From Diplolepis rosae (taxonomy: Eukaryota; Arthropoda; Insecta; Hymenoptera; Diplolepididae): a stretch of DNA of 64,000 bases. The stretch spans positions 806,001 to 870,000 of the forward strand of contig JAPYXD010000728.1 of the NCBI GenBank assembly GCA_030998225.1, written 5' to 3'. Shown one piece after another: positions 33,041-42,527 of this stretch. The notes beneath the pieces are model-generated. The model was not told where the DNA came from. It was given only the letters and a program-made list of their open reading frames with translations, and did not search any database. The position numbers were made by a program, and so were the translations under genes. The stretch's first letter is position 1. Every line of letters starts with the position of its first letter.

Positions 33041-34984
33041 TTAGATTCGGATTGAATAATGTGATCTACTAAGTTCTTCTTTTAGTTCAGAGTGAGGATA
33101 AAGAGTAGTCTTCGTACTATTATGATCTTTACCTGAATTGGTATTTTCGTTAGGAGTTGAACTTTTAGTTTCCTCTATGGAGTTTTGTGGTGCTGAAGCT
33201 GTAAGCAGTGGTTGATGGCTCTCAGCGGGAGGTCCAGCAGGTCGGTTGGTACCTAAGTGTAACAAAAGGTTAGTGACCGAATCCCAGAAGGCGCCTAGTA
33301 AATGGAGAGACCATCCAAATAATCTATGTAATGCATAACCATGAATAATGGTATCTGCTATTAATTTGATCCCTCTAATTATTATAATTAATCCAATTAG
33401 ACCTGCACTAGTAGTACCGAAATTTGTAAAAACTGTCCAAAATCTACCCCAAGCTGATTCAGCAATTTTATCAATTACTTCTTGGTTAAATAACTTTGTC
33501 AATGATATTCCTTGATTAATAGTCGGATGTCCTGTTATTTCTCTAGCTAAGGAATTTAAAATCATTGGTTTTTCTGCTGGGAACATTATATGATCTCGTA
33601 GCTTATCAAGGTCAGATTGAGAATAAATGCCACTTGTTGCTAAGGATGAAGGATTTGTGTATTTCCAGGTTGCTTTTGTGAGAGGTTTAACTATAGTTGG
33701 TGCTATGGATTCGACAGGATTTGGAAGTAATTTGTACCAGGTTTCTCCAAAAAGGTACATTGGTGGAAGGAAAGAATTGCAATTTGTTTGGATGCCTGAT
33801 TTTGTTAATATATGAGTTCGTGGAGAAAGGAAAAAGGATTGATTTCCTCTAAATATTGGTAGTTGTAGATAACATTCTTCAGTTTTGCGATATTTTACTT
33901 CAACCGGTATACATTTTACGATATGTACTACTTCTCCTGCAATTACTGACATATATCCTGGGCCTTTCATTAAATGATATGCAAATTCGTCTGGTGATTG
34001 GGTTGCTAAGGTTAATGTATTTCTAAAAACTTGCTGTTCAAGTATGCATCGTTGAGTAAGAACATCGTGATAAAGTCTATTTACTTCAGTGCGTATGTGT
34101 CGTTCTACATATATAAATTTAGAGTTGACGTATGTGAAAATGTCCATATTTTGAACTTCTAAATGTTTATTTTCTAAAAATGAATTCCCAGGTCTGGTTT
34201 CAAAAATTAATAATTTTGGATGTTCAGTTTGTATTAAAACGTAACTGCAAACTGGTTTTCTTGTTTTTTCAGCCAGTACAAAGGTTATATCTTCAGTCGT
34301 TAAAGAATACAAGGTTTCAGAAATGTCTGTCGTGTTGTCATATGTTTTATTTGCTGGTCCTTCATAAATAATTTCATATTTGTTAAAATTACATACGTCA
34401 TTAGGTAATGTATCCCAGAATGTTTGTCCATATTCTACGTCTGTACAGAATGTGTCTGAAAGTGTGCATATTATTCCAGATCCTAATTGAATTTTATTTG
34501 AATTTAAATGAATAGTCGCGTAATGTTCTTGTAAAGTTGTTTTGAATATTGCTTGGACTACGACATTATTCCATGTTCCATATGGGTCAGAAAATTGTGT
34601 ACCAGTACAGTCTCCATTAGGAGTTACAGAACCTGTTAAAGTAACGCTATGAAATGAAGTTTCGTTTACTTTAAACTTTGATATCTGAAGAGAAGGGGTT
34701 ACTAAAAATGTTCCTATTGTGTGCATTTGATTACATTGATCTCGTGTAACATCATGTATATATTCACTGTGGCCATTTGCAACTATGGAACTGTGAGAAT
34801 GCATACCACAATGAGAGATGGCGCGTCGAATTTCTATTTTGCATTGTATTACTTTTGTATTTGAAAATCCAGTTAATTGTAAAAGTTGTATATAAACTCT
34901 TTCAACATGTACTTGAGATCGAGGTAGATCACATTCTCCTACCTCTAGTAAAGATAATGTCGTAATATTTGATTGATTTGAACC
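33041..34984 (-). CDS. Chuvirus-like envelope glycoprotein
   Basis: The first ATG is at 34804, but the frame stays open up to 34984 and that extra part is conserved in style (CKIEIRRAISHCGMHSHSS spans the ATG), so the gene most likely starts in an upstream exon carrying the signal peptide. 587 residues from ATG, about 648 codons in the open exon. Many Cys and N-glycosylation sites occur in the first third; then MKGPGYM, KCIPVEV, SGIYSQSDLDKLRDHIMFP, a C-terminal hydrophobic segment (GLIGLIIIIRGIKLI) and a Ser/Thr-rich tail. It is clearly homologous to the copy at 3-1280. By recognition it resembles chuvirus glycoproteins, thought to be class III fusion proteins. Expected role: cell entry. It is intact and lies beside the dsRBD genes. 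Confidence 0.68.
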   Translation of the reverse strand, partial: GSNQSNITTLSLLEVGECDLPRSQVHVERVYIQLLQLTGFSNTKVIQCKIEIRRAISHCGMHSHSSIVANGHSEYIHDVTRDQCNQMHTIGTFLVTPSLQISKFKVNETSFHSVTLTGSVTPNGDCTGTQFSDPYGTWNNVVVQAIFKTTLQEHYATIHLNSNKIQLGSGIICTLSDTFCTDVEYGQTFWDTLPNDVCNFNKYEIIYEGPANKTYDNTTDISETLYSLTTEDITFVLAEKTRKPVCSYVLIQTEHPKLLIFETRPGNSFLENKHLEVQNMDIFTYVNSKFIYVERHIRTEVNRLYHDVLTQRCILEQQVFRNTLTLATQSPDEFAYHLMKGPGYMSVIAGEVVHIVKCIPVEVKYRKTEECYLQLPIFRGNQSFFLSPRTHILTKSGIQTNCNSFLPPMYLFGETWYKLLPNPVESIAPTIVKPLTKATWKYTNPSSLATSGIYSQSDLDKLRDHIMFPAEKPMILNSLAREITGHPTINQGISLTKLFNQEVIDKIAESAWGRFWTVFTNFGTTSAGLIGLIIIIRGIKLIADTIIHGYALHRLFGWSLHLLGAFWDSVTNLLLHLGTNRPAGPPAESHQPLLTASAPQNSIEETKSSTPNENTNSGKDHNSTKTTLYPHSELKEELSRSHYSIRI

Positions 34985-35221
34985 TCAATCGAATCCTATG
35001 ATGGCGTAGACTGTTGTTATATAGTTGAATTTGCAAATGAGCAGTGCCAAAAGGAAGCCTCGTAATCCCATCTCTGGAAAAAGGAGGTTCCAATTAGCAG
35101 CTTGCTTTGTAATAAAAGAATTAATAAAATTACTTAATAAACAATTTTGTTGTTACTGTTATATATATATATATATATATTTTTTTTTTATGATATTTAT
35201 TAAGTTTTTTATTTTATGTAC

Positions 35222-35503
35222 TTAGTCTATAATATCCAACATGTCAGCTATGAAAATATGATCTGGTAGGCGTAAACTGATAATCAAGTTTTTGTATGCG
35301 TCTGGTCCTCTTGTGTTGATTGTTGAAAAAATATCTTTTATTATTTCTGGATTGTTTAGGTTTCTGCTCCATGTGGGGATGTTACAGTCGTCTTGGTTAA
35401 AAATTCCAGTTTGAATTAAGTATGGACAGAGAGCTACCATGTCGATAAAACAGGGAACTATTTCAATGAGATTATCTATGCGTTTGCGATGAATTTGTTC
35501 CAT
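35222..35503 (-). CDS. CARD-like (death-fold) protein
   Basis: 93 residues, the whole of which fits a caspase-recruitment domain: helix 1 IHRKRIDNLIEIV, helix 2 MVALCPYLIQTGIFNQDD, then NPEIIKDIFSTIN and the typical TRGPDAYKNLIISL followed by HIFIADML. The RGPxAY block is a hallmark of CARDs such as those of initiator caspases. In insects CARDs are few and act in the apoptosome (Dronc, Dark). A free-standing viral-type CARD could act as a decoy that blocks caspase recruitment; this is inference. The ATG follows TTATTCCAG by six bases. It is the first accessory gene after integrase. No lesion. Alternative: another death-fold member. Confidence 0.65.
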   Translation of the reverse strand: MEQIHRKRIDNLIEIVPCFIDMVALCPYLIQTGIFNQDDCNIPTWSRNLNNPEIIKDIFSTINTRGPDAYKNLIISLRLPDHIFIADMLDIID

Positions 35504-35753
35504 TATATCTGGAATAATGTGTTATGTCTGAAATTTCATGATCTTTATGCCGTTTCTTACATATATATTATTTATTTTATATATAAAATATATATTTTAA
35601 TAAAAAATTGTTATTATTTATTTATTTTTTCATTTTAACTATTTGTTGACAAAATAAGTTTCTATATCTTGTTTAAATTCTATATGTATATATATATATA
35701 TATTTTTTTTTTTATAATTAAAGTAAAGATATTTTGTTTTTATTTTTATTTAT
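35504..35753. other. AT-rich gap between integrase and the CARD-like gene
   Basis: Contains TA dinucleotide runs (35690-35702) and the acceptor-like TTATTCCAG used by the CARD-like gene. No open frame. Confidence 0.5.
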
Positions 35754-37187
35754 TTACTTCTGTGCTTGCACATGTGAGCGTTTTAGTCTATTAATGTGTA
35801 CTACAGTAGGTTTGCCTTTATAGCTTATTTTGACATTTCCTTTTCCTAGCACTTCCAATATTTCATAAGGCCCTGTATAATGGTTCTCTAGTTTTTTTAT
35901 TTTACCTCCTTTTAATAAAAATACGTTGTCTCCAATTTTTACTTCTAAAGGATTTATTTTTTTATCATAATATATTTTCGATTTTTCTTTTGCTGAAATA
36001 AGATTCTCTCTTGCTTGTGTTCGCATTTCGTGTAGTTGAGTTACGAAATTAATTAAATAATCATCATATGTTTGTAATTTTTCTTGTTGTGATAAAGGTT
36101 CGCTGGAAGGTTCACGAGCTAATTTACCAAAAACCAATTCATAGGGTGTGCATTTTGTGCCTTCATGTACACTAGTATTATACGAGAACATTGCTAGTTC
36201 AAGCCAATCATCCCATTCTGAATTTTTTGCAACAAATTGTTTGAGATATTCTCCTAATACATGATGTGAACGTTCTAATGATCCGTTTGATTGAGGGTGA
36301 AAAGCTGTGGTACGAAATTGTTTAATTCTAAAACGTTTTGCCAATCTTTTTAATAAATTACTTAAAAAATCTCTGCCTTGGTCAGTAAGTACTCCTTTTG
36401 GTGATCCAAATATGCAAATAAATTTTTTCACAAAAGCATCTGCTATTGTACTAGCTTGGTGATTAGGAAGAGGTATTGCTAAAGAATATTTGGTAAAATT
36501 GTCTTGTATCGTTAGAATATATAAGTTACCAGATTTTGTTTCAGGTAGTGGACCAACAATGTCCATTGATATTTTTTCAAAAGCAGTAGTGGGTGTGTCT
36601 GTGATTACCATAGGATTTTTTGTTTTGACTCTGACTAATTTTTTCAGTTGACATTGTAAACAGCCTTGAATATATTTTTGAATGTCTACTTTCATATTTT
36701 CCCAAAAAAATTTTTGGCGAATTCGACTATAAGTTTTTGTGACGCCTTTATGGCCTCCTAATGCTGAAGAATGAGCTTCTTCAATTAAATGAGTTCGTTG
36801 TTCTTTTGTTGGATATTGCGTTATTCCATTGCAAACTATAATTTTTGTAGTTGAATTTGAAAAAATTGAGTCAAAAATTGATTTCACTTCTTCCCAAAGT
36901 ATATGATTAATTCTGGAAGTTTTAGAAATACTAATTGACCGTAACTTCAGATTTTGAGATAATTCATGTAATGAGTATATTGATAATTTTATATTATTTA
37001 ATGTTTCGGATAAATTGTCTTTAGTTTCTTCTTCAATTGGAAGTGCAAAATGGTAGTAGTTTCCTTTTTTAATCTCTTTTGCTATCCCTTTTTGTAAATT
37101 TTTAAATTTTGGTAAAATTTCACGTTTTTCTAAAAGTTTTTGATCCGTTGTCGCGAGGAGTTCCATTTGTTGTAACAAAATATGCAT
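35754..37187 (-). CDS. Pol, integrase part
   Basis: The integrase frame follows the RT frame with a 68-base overlap in another phase. It has a zinc-binding N-terminus (HLIEEAHSSALGGHKG and CLQCQ), a catalytic core with Asp in MDIVGPLP, Asp in LTDQGRDF and Glu in HPQSNGSLERSH, and a C-terminal GPY-type module (NHYTGPYEILEVL). It inserts the element DNA and produced the CCAA duplication. All catalytic residues are present. The upstream part of the frame (NYYHFALPIEEETKDN) is the linker region of Pol. The phase change relative to RT is either an indel in this copy or a frameshift site; Gypsy Pol is normally one frame. Confidence 0.93.
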   Translation of the reverse strand: MHILLQQMELLATTDQKLLEKREILPKFKNLQKGIAKEIKKGNYYHFALPIEEETKDNLSETLNNIKLSIYSLHELSQNLKLRSISISKTSRINHILWEEVKSIFDSIFSNSTTKIIVCNGITQYPTKEQRTHLIEEAHSSALGGHKGVTKTYSRIRQKFFWENMKVDIQKYIQGCLQCQLKKLVRVKTKNPMVITDTPTTAFEKISMDIVGPLPETKSGNLYILTIQDNFTKYSLAIPLPNHQASTIADAFVKKFICIFGSPKGVLTDQGRDFLSNLLKRLAKRFRIKQFRTTAFHPQSNGSLERSHHVLGEYLKQFVAKNSEWDDWLELAMFSYNTSVHEGTKCTPYELVFGKLAREPSSEPLSQQEKLQTYDDYLINFVTQLHEMRTQARENLISAKEKSKIYYDKKINPLEVKIGDNVFLLKGGKIKKLENHYTGPYEILEVLGKGNVKISYKGKPTVVHINRLKRSHVQAQK

Positions 37188-40100
37188 AATTATCTTTTCG
37201 CATAGTTAATTGATCGCGACATTCAACTAAATTTTTCCTTGTTATAATTTTTTCTGTTTGAGAGTTTATAGGAGGAGGTTCTGGGGGTGGGCGATTATAA
37301 TTATCATGATCTTTATCGATTTTTTCACAATTTATTTGAGATCTTCGGTTTAATCTCAAATTTTCTTCAAAATAAGGCTCTTCAAATTCTTCTTCCAATT
37401 TTTCTTCTTGGTTTTCTTCAAACTTCTCTTCAAAATTTTCCTCAAGATTGTCTTCAAAATTTTCTTCAAAATTCTGTTCGAAATTCTTTTTGAAATTTTC
37501 GTCAAAATCTTCTTCAAAGTTATCTTCCAAATTTTCTTCATAATTTTCTTCATTGTTTCCTTCGTGTGAGGTTTCAATGTCGTTGATTTCATCTTCTGAG
37601 GTTGAAAAATAATTCTCACTTTCTTCACTTTCTTCACTTTCAAATTCATTAATATTTTTTGGCTTCTTGGCATTCTTCTTCTTCTTTATGTTTTTTGCTT
37701 GAGTTTGTTTCAAATAATCTAAATAATCAGGATCAGAGTCGGAATCTGATTCTACTTTTGTTCGGCTTCGCTTTTGCATATTTATTTCTGGTAATTCGTT
37801 TTCAAATATTTGTTTTCTTGGTCTACCTCTCTTTCTTTTTGTTTGGGAGGGGATATTTTTTAAATTTGTAAGTAGATTTTTTCTTGGCCTACCTAGTGAT
37901 TTTTTCACAAGAGGTTTAGAAGAAAAATTTTCGTCTAATTTTTCTTGAGTTTCATTTCGATTCATATTTTTTGCTTTATCTTGCTCTATTCTCTTTTGAG
38001 CTCTTGTAGTAATAGTTTTCCATGATAAGTTTTCGTATTTTTTGGAAAACATTGGACTTAATAAAAATATTGTCATAAAAATAAGTCTTGAAGCCATATT
38101 TTTGAATAAATTTGTGTATTTTAAAATATTCTTACCAATTTCACTAAATGATTCTTCACTAAGGAATTCTTGTAAAAATTCTGGAATTTTTGTGTGAATA
38201 TTTAATATTTGGGCTTCTGGAATTTCGCTAAAATGATCTACGTCGTCTGGTACCATTCCTGGATTCAAGTTTTTTCGTTTTAAAGGTCTTACCTCATTTT
38301 TAGAGTTTTCTTGTTTATTTCTTGTAAAAGTTTTCTTGGAAAACGTTTTTTCTTTAGAAGTCATGAAAGTATCATTGTCATCAACTTGTAAATATTTTGA
38401 TTTTTCCTGGCTATCATCAATAGGGTTTCTTGAGAGAGCTTCTGCATTTACATTCATTTTTCCTGCTTTGTAAATTACATCAAAATCATATTCTGCGAGT
38501 TTTAATCTCCAACGTGATACTCGTGAACACGGGTCTTTAGAATTTTGAAACCAAACTAGAGGTTTGTGATCAGTCACTAAGGTAAATTTTCTTCCATACA
38601 AATAAGGACGAAAATGAGTTACACAAAATATTATAGCAAGAGCTTCTTTTTCATATGTATCATATTTTTTCTCAGTATCACTTAGACTACGTGAAGCATA
38701 TGCTATTGGTTTATCTTTACCTATTTTACCTTGTGATAAAATACCTCCTATTGCAAATCCTGAGGCATCTGTCGTGAGTATAAAGGGTTGAGAAAAATCA
38801 GGTCGTTGTAAAAGTGGTTCTTCACATAACTTTGCTTTTAAAATATCGAAAGCTGCTTGTTGTTTTTCTGTCCAATTAAAAGGTATATCTTTTTTCAGAA
38901 GTTGATTTAAAGGACTTGCAATTTTTGAAAATCCATCAATAAATCGTCTATAATATCCTGCTAAGCCTAAAAATTGTTTAACATTTTTCTGTGTGTTTGG
39001 AACTGGAAAGTTTTTTACAGCTATTATCTTTTTTGGATCTGGACGTACTCCATTTTTATCAATTATATGACCTAAATATCCTACTTCAGGTCGTAAAAAT
39101 TCGCATTTGTCTGGTTGTAAGTGAAGATTTGCTTTTCTAAGTCTTTCTGCTAAATTGTTGAATTTAATTTCGTGCTCTTCTAGAGTATTTGCATATATAA
39201 CTATGTCATCAAGATATACAAAAAGTTCCGTTCCGATTAATCCAGTTAATGTTAAATCCATTAATCTCTGAAATGTGGCGGGTGCTGTTTTCAAACCGAA
39301 AGGCATTCTATCGAATTCGTAATGACCGTGAGGTGTGGAAAATGCGGTTTTATGCGAGTCTTTTGGGTCCATTTTTATATGGTGAAAACCGGTAGCTAAA
39401 TCGAACACTGAAAAATATTTTGCTGACCCTAGAGAATCAAGTATATCGTTTATATTAGGTAGAGGATACGAATCGCCAATTGTTTTTTCATTTAATTTAC
39501 GAAAATCAAGAACCATTCTCCATTTTATTTTTCCTTGGGAATCAGGTTTTTTAGGAACTATCCACACTGGAGTGTTATATGGTGATTGTGAGGGCTTGAT
39601 TATTTTATTTTTTAATAATTCATCGACTTGTCTTGTAATTTCTTCCTTGTGAACTGGGGGAAATCTATATTGTCTTGAAAAAATTGGAGCGTCATCTACA
39701 GTAGGAATTGAATGTTGCAATACATTAGTAGCTTCAAGTGGTTCTCCTGGGATTTGAAATCTGTCTGCATTATTTTTAATTAATTTTTCTACATGTTCAT
39801 ATTCATCTTGATTTAAGTGGTCTAATCGAAGAAGTTTTTTAATACATTCTACTCTGTCTTCGTCTGTTACATTATAAAATTTGCATGAGTTAATTAGAGA
39901 ATTGTCAGTTTTTAAAAAGTTATTTAATATTTTACTTGATAAATCTTCGTTATTTGTTTGTTTGAAATTAATTAAAGTTTCAATTTGTTTATAAAATTCT
40001 TTTTCTTCAAAGTCTTCTAAATTAACTAATGGGACGGATAATGTAATTGGGATTTCATTTGTGTTTGCAAATTTTAAATAAGCTTTTCCTCTGTGATTTT

Positions 40101-40707
40101 TTACAACTGCGTCACCTACGTAGACGCCATCTTGGATATGTAATCGTGGTACATACCCTTCACTCTTTTCTGTATTTTTTATATTAACATAAAATGTTGT
40201 AACTGTTCGAGCTGGAATAGTAAATGTATTGGCAGATTTAAAAGGGTAACAGTGGTTCTCAATTTCTAAGCATTTTGAAGTATAGTTTATATTCACACTA
40301 TTATCTTGAAAAAATTCTGATCCTAATACTCCATCTTCTTCTACTGGGACTTCATTGGGAATAATGTTAAATATCGTTGGATAACCAAAAATGTTTATTT
40401 TTACCTGTCCTAACGTGTAAAGTGGTAAATCATTAATTCCTGTAAGTTTCAATACGTTTTGGCTATTTATGGGTACTTCAGGGTTGAGAACCTTTTGTTT
40501 AATTAAATTTCGAGCAGCACCAGTATCAATCATCATGTGTGTTGGATTTTTTAGACCTTCCGTTGATATTATAATTGATGGAATTGAAGTGGACCTTGAA
40601 ATATTTATTGTTGTTGTTGTATGATCGTTAGAAGTGGATGCCAGTGGTTCTCGATTTATGCTTTCCTCAGTGCACCCGTGCTGGGAAGAGCTTTGGAGTT
40701 TTCCTGA
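37120..40707 (-). CDS. Pol, protease-RT-RNase H part with a long charged extension
   Basis: The frame is open from 40707 and overlaps the end of gag by about 51 bases in the -1 phase, so expression by -1 frameshifting is likely. Using the ATG at 40536 as residue 1: protease motif IDTGAARNL at once, RT with WRMVLDFRKLN, MPFGLKTAPATFQ and the catalytic YLDD at about 441-444, RNase H with TTDASGFAIGG, YEKEALAI and VTDHKPL. After RNase H comes an unusual region of several hundred residues: two AT-hook-like GRPRK motifs (about 880-910), a Ser/Asp stretch (SDSDSDPDYLDYL) and a long Glu/Phe/Asn repeat (EENFEDNLEENFEEKFEE). All catalytic sites are intact. Confidence 0.95.
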   Translation of the reverse strand, partial: SGKLQSSSQHGCTEESINREPLASTSNDHTTTTINISRSTSIPSIIISTEGLKNPTHMMIDTGAARNLIKQKVLNPEVPINSQNVLKLTGINDLPLYTLGQVKINIFGYPTIFNIIPNEVPVEEDGVLGSEFFQDNSVNINYTSKCLEIENHCYPFKSANTFTIPARTVTTFYVNIKNTEKSEGYVPRLHIQDGVYVGDAVVKNHRGKAYLKFANTNEIPITLSVPLVNLEDFEEKEFYKQIETLINFKQTNNEDLSSKILNNFLKTDNSLINSCKFYNVTDEDRVECIKKLLRLDHLNQDEYEHVEKLIKNNADRFQIPGEPLEATNVLQHSIPTVDDAPIFSRQYRFPPVHKEEITRQVDELLKNKIIKPSQSPYNTPVWIVPKKPDSQGKIKWRMVLDFRKLNEKTIGDSYPLPNINDILDSLGSAKYFSVFDLATGFHHIKMDPKDSHKTAFSTPHGHYEFDRMPFGLKTAPATFQRLMDLTLTGLIGTELFVYLDDIVIYANTLEEHEIKFNNLAERLRKANLHLQPDKCEFLRPEVGYLGHIIDKNGVRPDPKKIIAVKNFPVPNTQKNVKQFLGLAGYYRRFIDGFSKIASPLNQLLKKDIPFNWTEKQQAAFDILKAKLCEEPLLQRPDFSQPFILTTDASGFAIGGILSQGKIGKDKPIAYASRSLSDTEKKYDTYEKEALAIIFCVTHFRPYLYGRKFTLVTDHKPLVWFQNSKDPCSRVSRWRLKLAEYDFDVIYKAGKMNVNAEALSRNPIDDSQEKSKYLQVDDNDTFMTSKEKTFSKKTFTRNKQENSKNEVRPLKRKNLNPGMVPDDVDHFSEIPEAQILNIHTKIPEFLQEFLSEESFSEIGKNILKYTNLFKNMASRLIFMTIFLLSPMFSKKYENLSWKTITTRAQKRIEQDKAKNMNRNETQEKLDENFSSKPLVKKSLGRPRKNLLTNLKNIPSQTKRKRGRPRKQIFENELPEINMQKRSRTKVESDSDSDPDYLDYLKQTQAKNIKKKKNAKKPKNINEFESEESEESENYFSTSEDEINDIETSHEGNNEENYEENLEDNFEEDFDENFKKNFEQNFEENFEDNLEENFEEKFEENQEEKLEEEFEEPYFEENLRLNRRSQINCEKIDKDHDNYNRPPPEPPPINSQTEKIITRKNLVECRDQLTMRKDNYAYFVTTNGTPRDNGSKTFRKT
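40656..40707 (-). promoter_or_regulatory. Gag-Pol overlap, probable -1 frameshift region
   Basis: The pol frame is open through this stretch and lies in the -1 phase relative to gag, which ends at 40656. A G-GAA-AAC sequence near 40700 is a non-canonical slippery candidate. No strong downstream stem was worked out. Confidence 0.5.
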
Positions 40708-42527
40708 TTAGCTGTTTGGGATTGGCTATTTGGTCGTATCTTGCAGTCTCGTACTAAATGACCGGGTTGTTTACAGTAATTGCAAATTATTTCAGTATAA
40801 TTTGAATTTTGTTGAGTGTTATTATTTTGTAAAAATCTATTTTCATATGGTTTATTTCGATTTTGAAACTGTCCTGAGTTAAAGTTTTTATACTGTCCTG
40901 GATTCAATTGTCTATTAGTATTATTAACATTATTGTTATTATTGTAAAAATTTCTAGGAAAATTATTATTATTGTTGTATCTTTGTTGTAAAAAATTATT
41001 ATTATTGTTTCTATAATTGTTATTTCTATTTTGTAAAAAATGATTGTTGTTATTATTAAAATTATAATTTTTATTTCTCAAAAAATTGTTATTTGGAAAA
41101 TTATTGTAATTGTTTCTTGCAAAATTATTATTATTATTACCTCTTTCACCATTGAAATTAATATATCTTCGTTGGTTAGGATTCAACAAATTTTGTTGTT
41201 TATTCTTAAGAACTGCATCTTGAGCTTTACTTAAATGAAAACATTTTTCAGTTGTGTGACCTGATTTTTTACAAATTAAACAAATAGTTTTATTTTCAAG
41301 TGCTACGTTGAATCGGGTGGTTTTATTACTTTTATTATTATTAGTTGATTCTTCGGTTTTTAAATAATCCGTATTTCTATTTCTTCGCAGTGCAGAAGAT
41401 GCAGCCAGTCTTCGTTCTATGTCTATTGTATCATTAACTACTTCCTTAAATGTGTCCTTTTCTTCTACACGAATTTCTAACTCAGGACGCAAACCTCGTA
41501 TAAAACATTGAATTACATCTCTTTCTAAATTTTGTTTGAAAGCATTATCTACCTGACCGTCATTATTAAGTCTGTGATCATCTTCTATTCTATCAGCAAT
41601 TTCCTTAATTCTAGCAGCATAGGAAAGGACATTTTCTCTTTCCCACATAAATGTATTACCTAATTCTCCCTGCAATTGATATACGCTTTTCGCAGGGGCA
41701 TATACTCTTTTCAATTTTTCTATTAATTCCTCTATTGTTGCATACGTTGACCCAAAAATACATTTTCGTGCCTCACCAGACAATTTACCTCTCAATAGAC
41801 GTGCAAGATTTTCTTGGGCAGCAGGTGTCGGCAGCATTGCCTTTGCTTCCATGCAACCCTCAATAAAATGGGACAATGGGAGGTTACTTCCGTTGAACAA
41901 AGGGACCACCTCTAGCGCGTCGCGTAAGGATACCTGCTGGCTGTTAGGTATGGCTACGGCCATCTCTTCGTTGTTTACTATTACGGGATTATCCTGATTT
42001 ATGACTTCTGTATCGCTTTTGTCGTCGTCGCTATCGTTGTTACTAATTAGAGAGTCGCGTGCCAATGAGTTTTTCAATTTTTCTTTCAAATTTCTATTTT
42101 CTATTGTTATTACCGTTGAGCTTAGCAAATTAGATCCGTCAAAATAAGATAACTCGTTCGTTAATGTTTGATCTTGATTACTAGATCCTGTCACAATGCT
42201 CAAATCTGGATAGAAACTTGAATGAAATCCGCTAGTTTTACTAGAATTTTCACTTGATATGGTTTGATCATTAATTAGAATCTTGTCGAAACGTGAATCG
42301 TCTATCTGAAGAGTGTTATCTAATTCTTGTTCAGCAGAAAAAGTGTTTGAAATATCCTTGTATTTATTATAATCGACTAAATTTTCTTTGATTTTACCTG
42401 ATCTTTTTAGTTTCAAGGAATCTATTTGATTCTGATCGACAATTTTTGCGAGTTGATTGTCTTGTTTTGCTTTACTACGCGTAATAACTTTTTGGGCGGG
42501 TTCTACAGGGGTATTTGAATTTGACAT
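40656..42527 (-). CDS. Gag polyprotein
   Basis: 623 residues. The N-terminal 190 residues are polar and Ser/Asp-rich. A capsid-like helical region follows (VPLFNGSNLPLSHFIEGC, KCIFGSTYATIEELIEKL, ECFIRGLRPELE-like block at QCFIRGLRPELEIRV). The C-terminal part has a CCHC knuckle at residues 416-429 (CLICKKSGHTTEKC), an extremely Asn-rich stretch (about 440-575) and a second knuckle at 582-595 (CNYCKQPGHLVRDC). It packages the element RNA into particles. Start ATG at 42527, about 1 kb after the 5' LTR. The Asn-rich insert between knuckles is unusual and would be disordered. Frame intact. Confidence 0.93.
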   Translation of the reverse strand: MSNSNTPVEPAQKVITRSKAKQDNQLAKIVDQNQIDSLKLKRSGKIKENLVDYNKYKDISNTFSAEQELDNTLQIDDSRFDKILINDQTISSENSSKTSGFHSSFYPDLSIVTGSSNQDQTLTNELSYFDGSNLLSSTVITIENRNLKEKLKNSLARDSLISNNDSDDDKSDTEVINQDNPVIVNNEEMAVAIPNSQQVSLRDALEVVPLFNGSNLPLSHFIEGCMEAKAMLPTPAAQENLARLLRGKLSGEARKCIFGSTYATIEELIEKLKRVYAPAKSVYQLQGELGNTFMWERENVLSYAARIKEIADRIEDDHRLNNDGQVDNAFKQNLERDVIQCFIRGLRPELEIRVEEKDTFKEVVNDTIDIERRLAASSALRRNRNTDYLKTEESTNNNKSNKTTRFNVALENKTICLICKKSGHTTEKCFHLSKAQDAVLKNKQQNLLNPNQRRYINFNGERGNNNNNFARNNYNNFPNNNFLRNKNYNFNNNNNHFLQNRNNNYRNNNNNFLQQRYNNNNNFPRNFYNNNNNVNNTNRQLNPGQYKNFNSGQFQNRNKPYENRFLQNNNTQQNSNYTEIICNYCKQPGHLVRDCKIRPNSQSQTANQENSKALPSTGALRKA

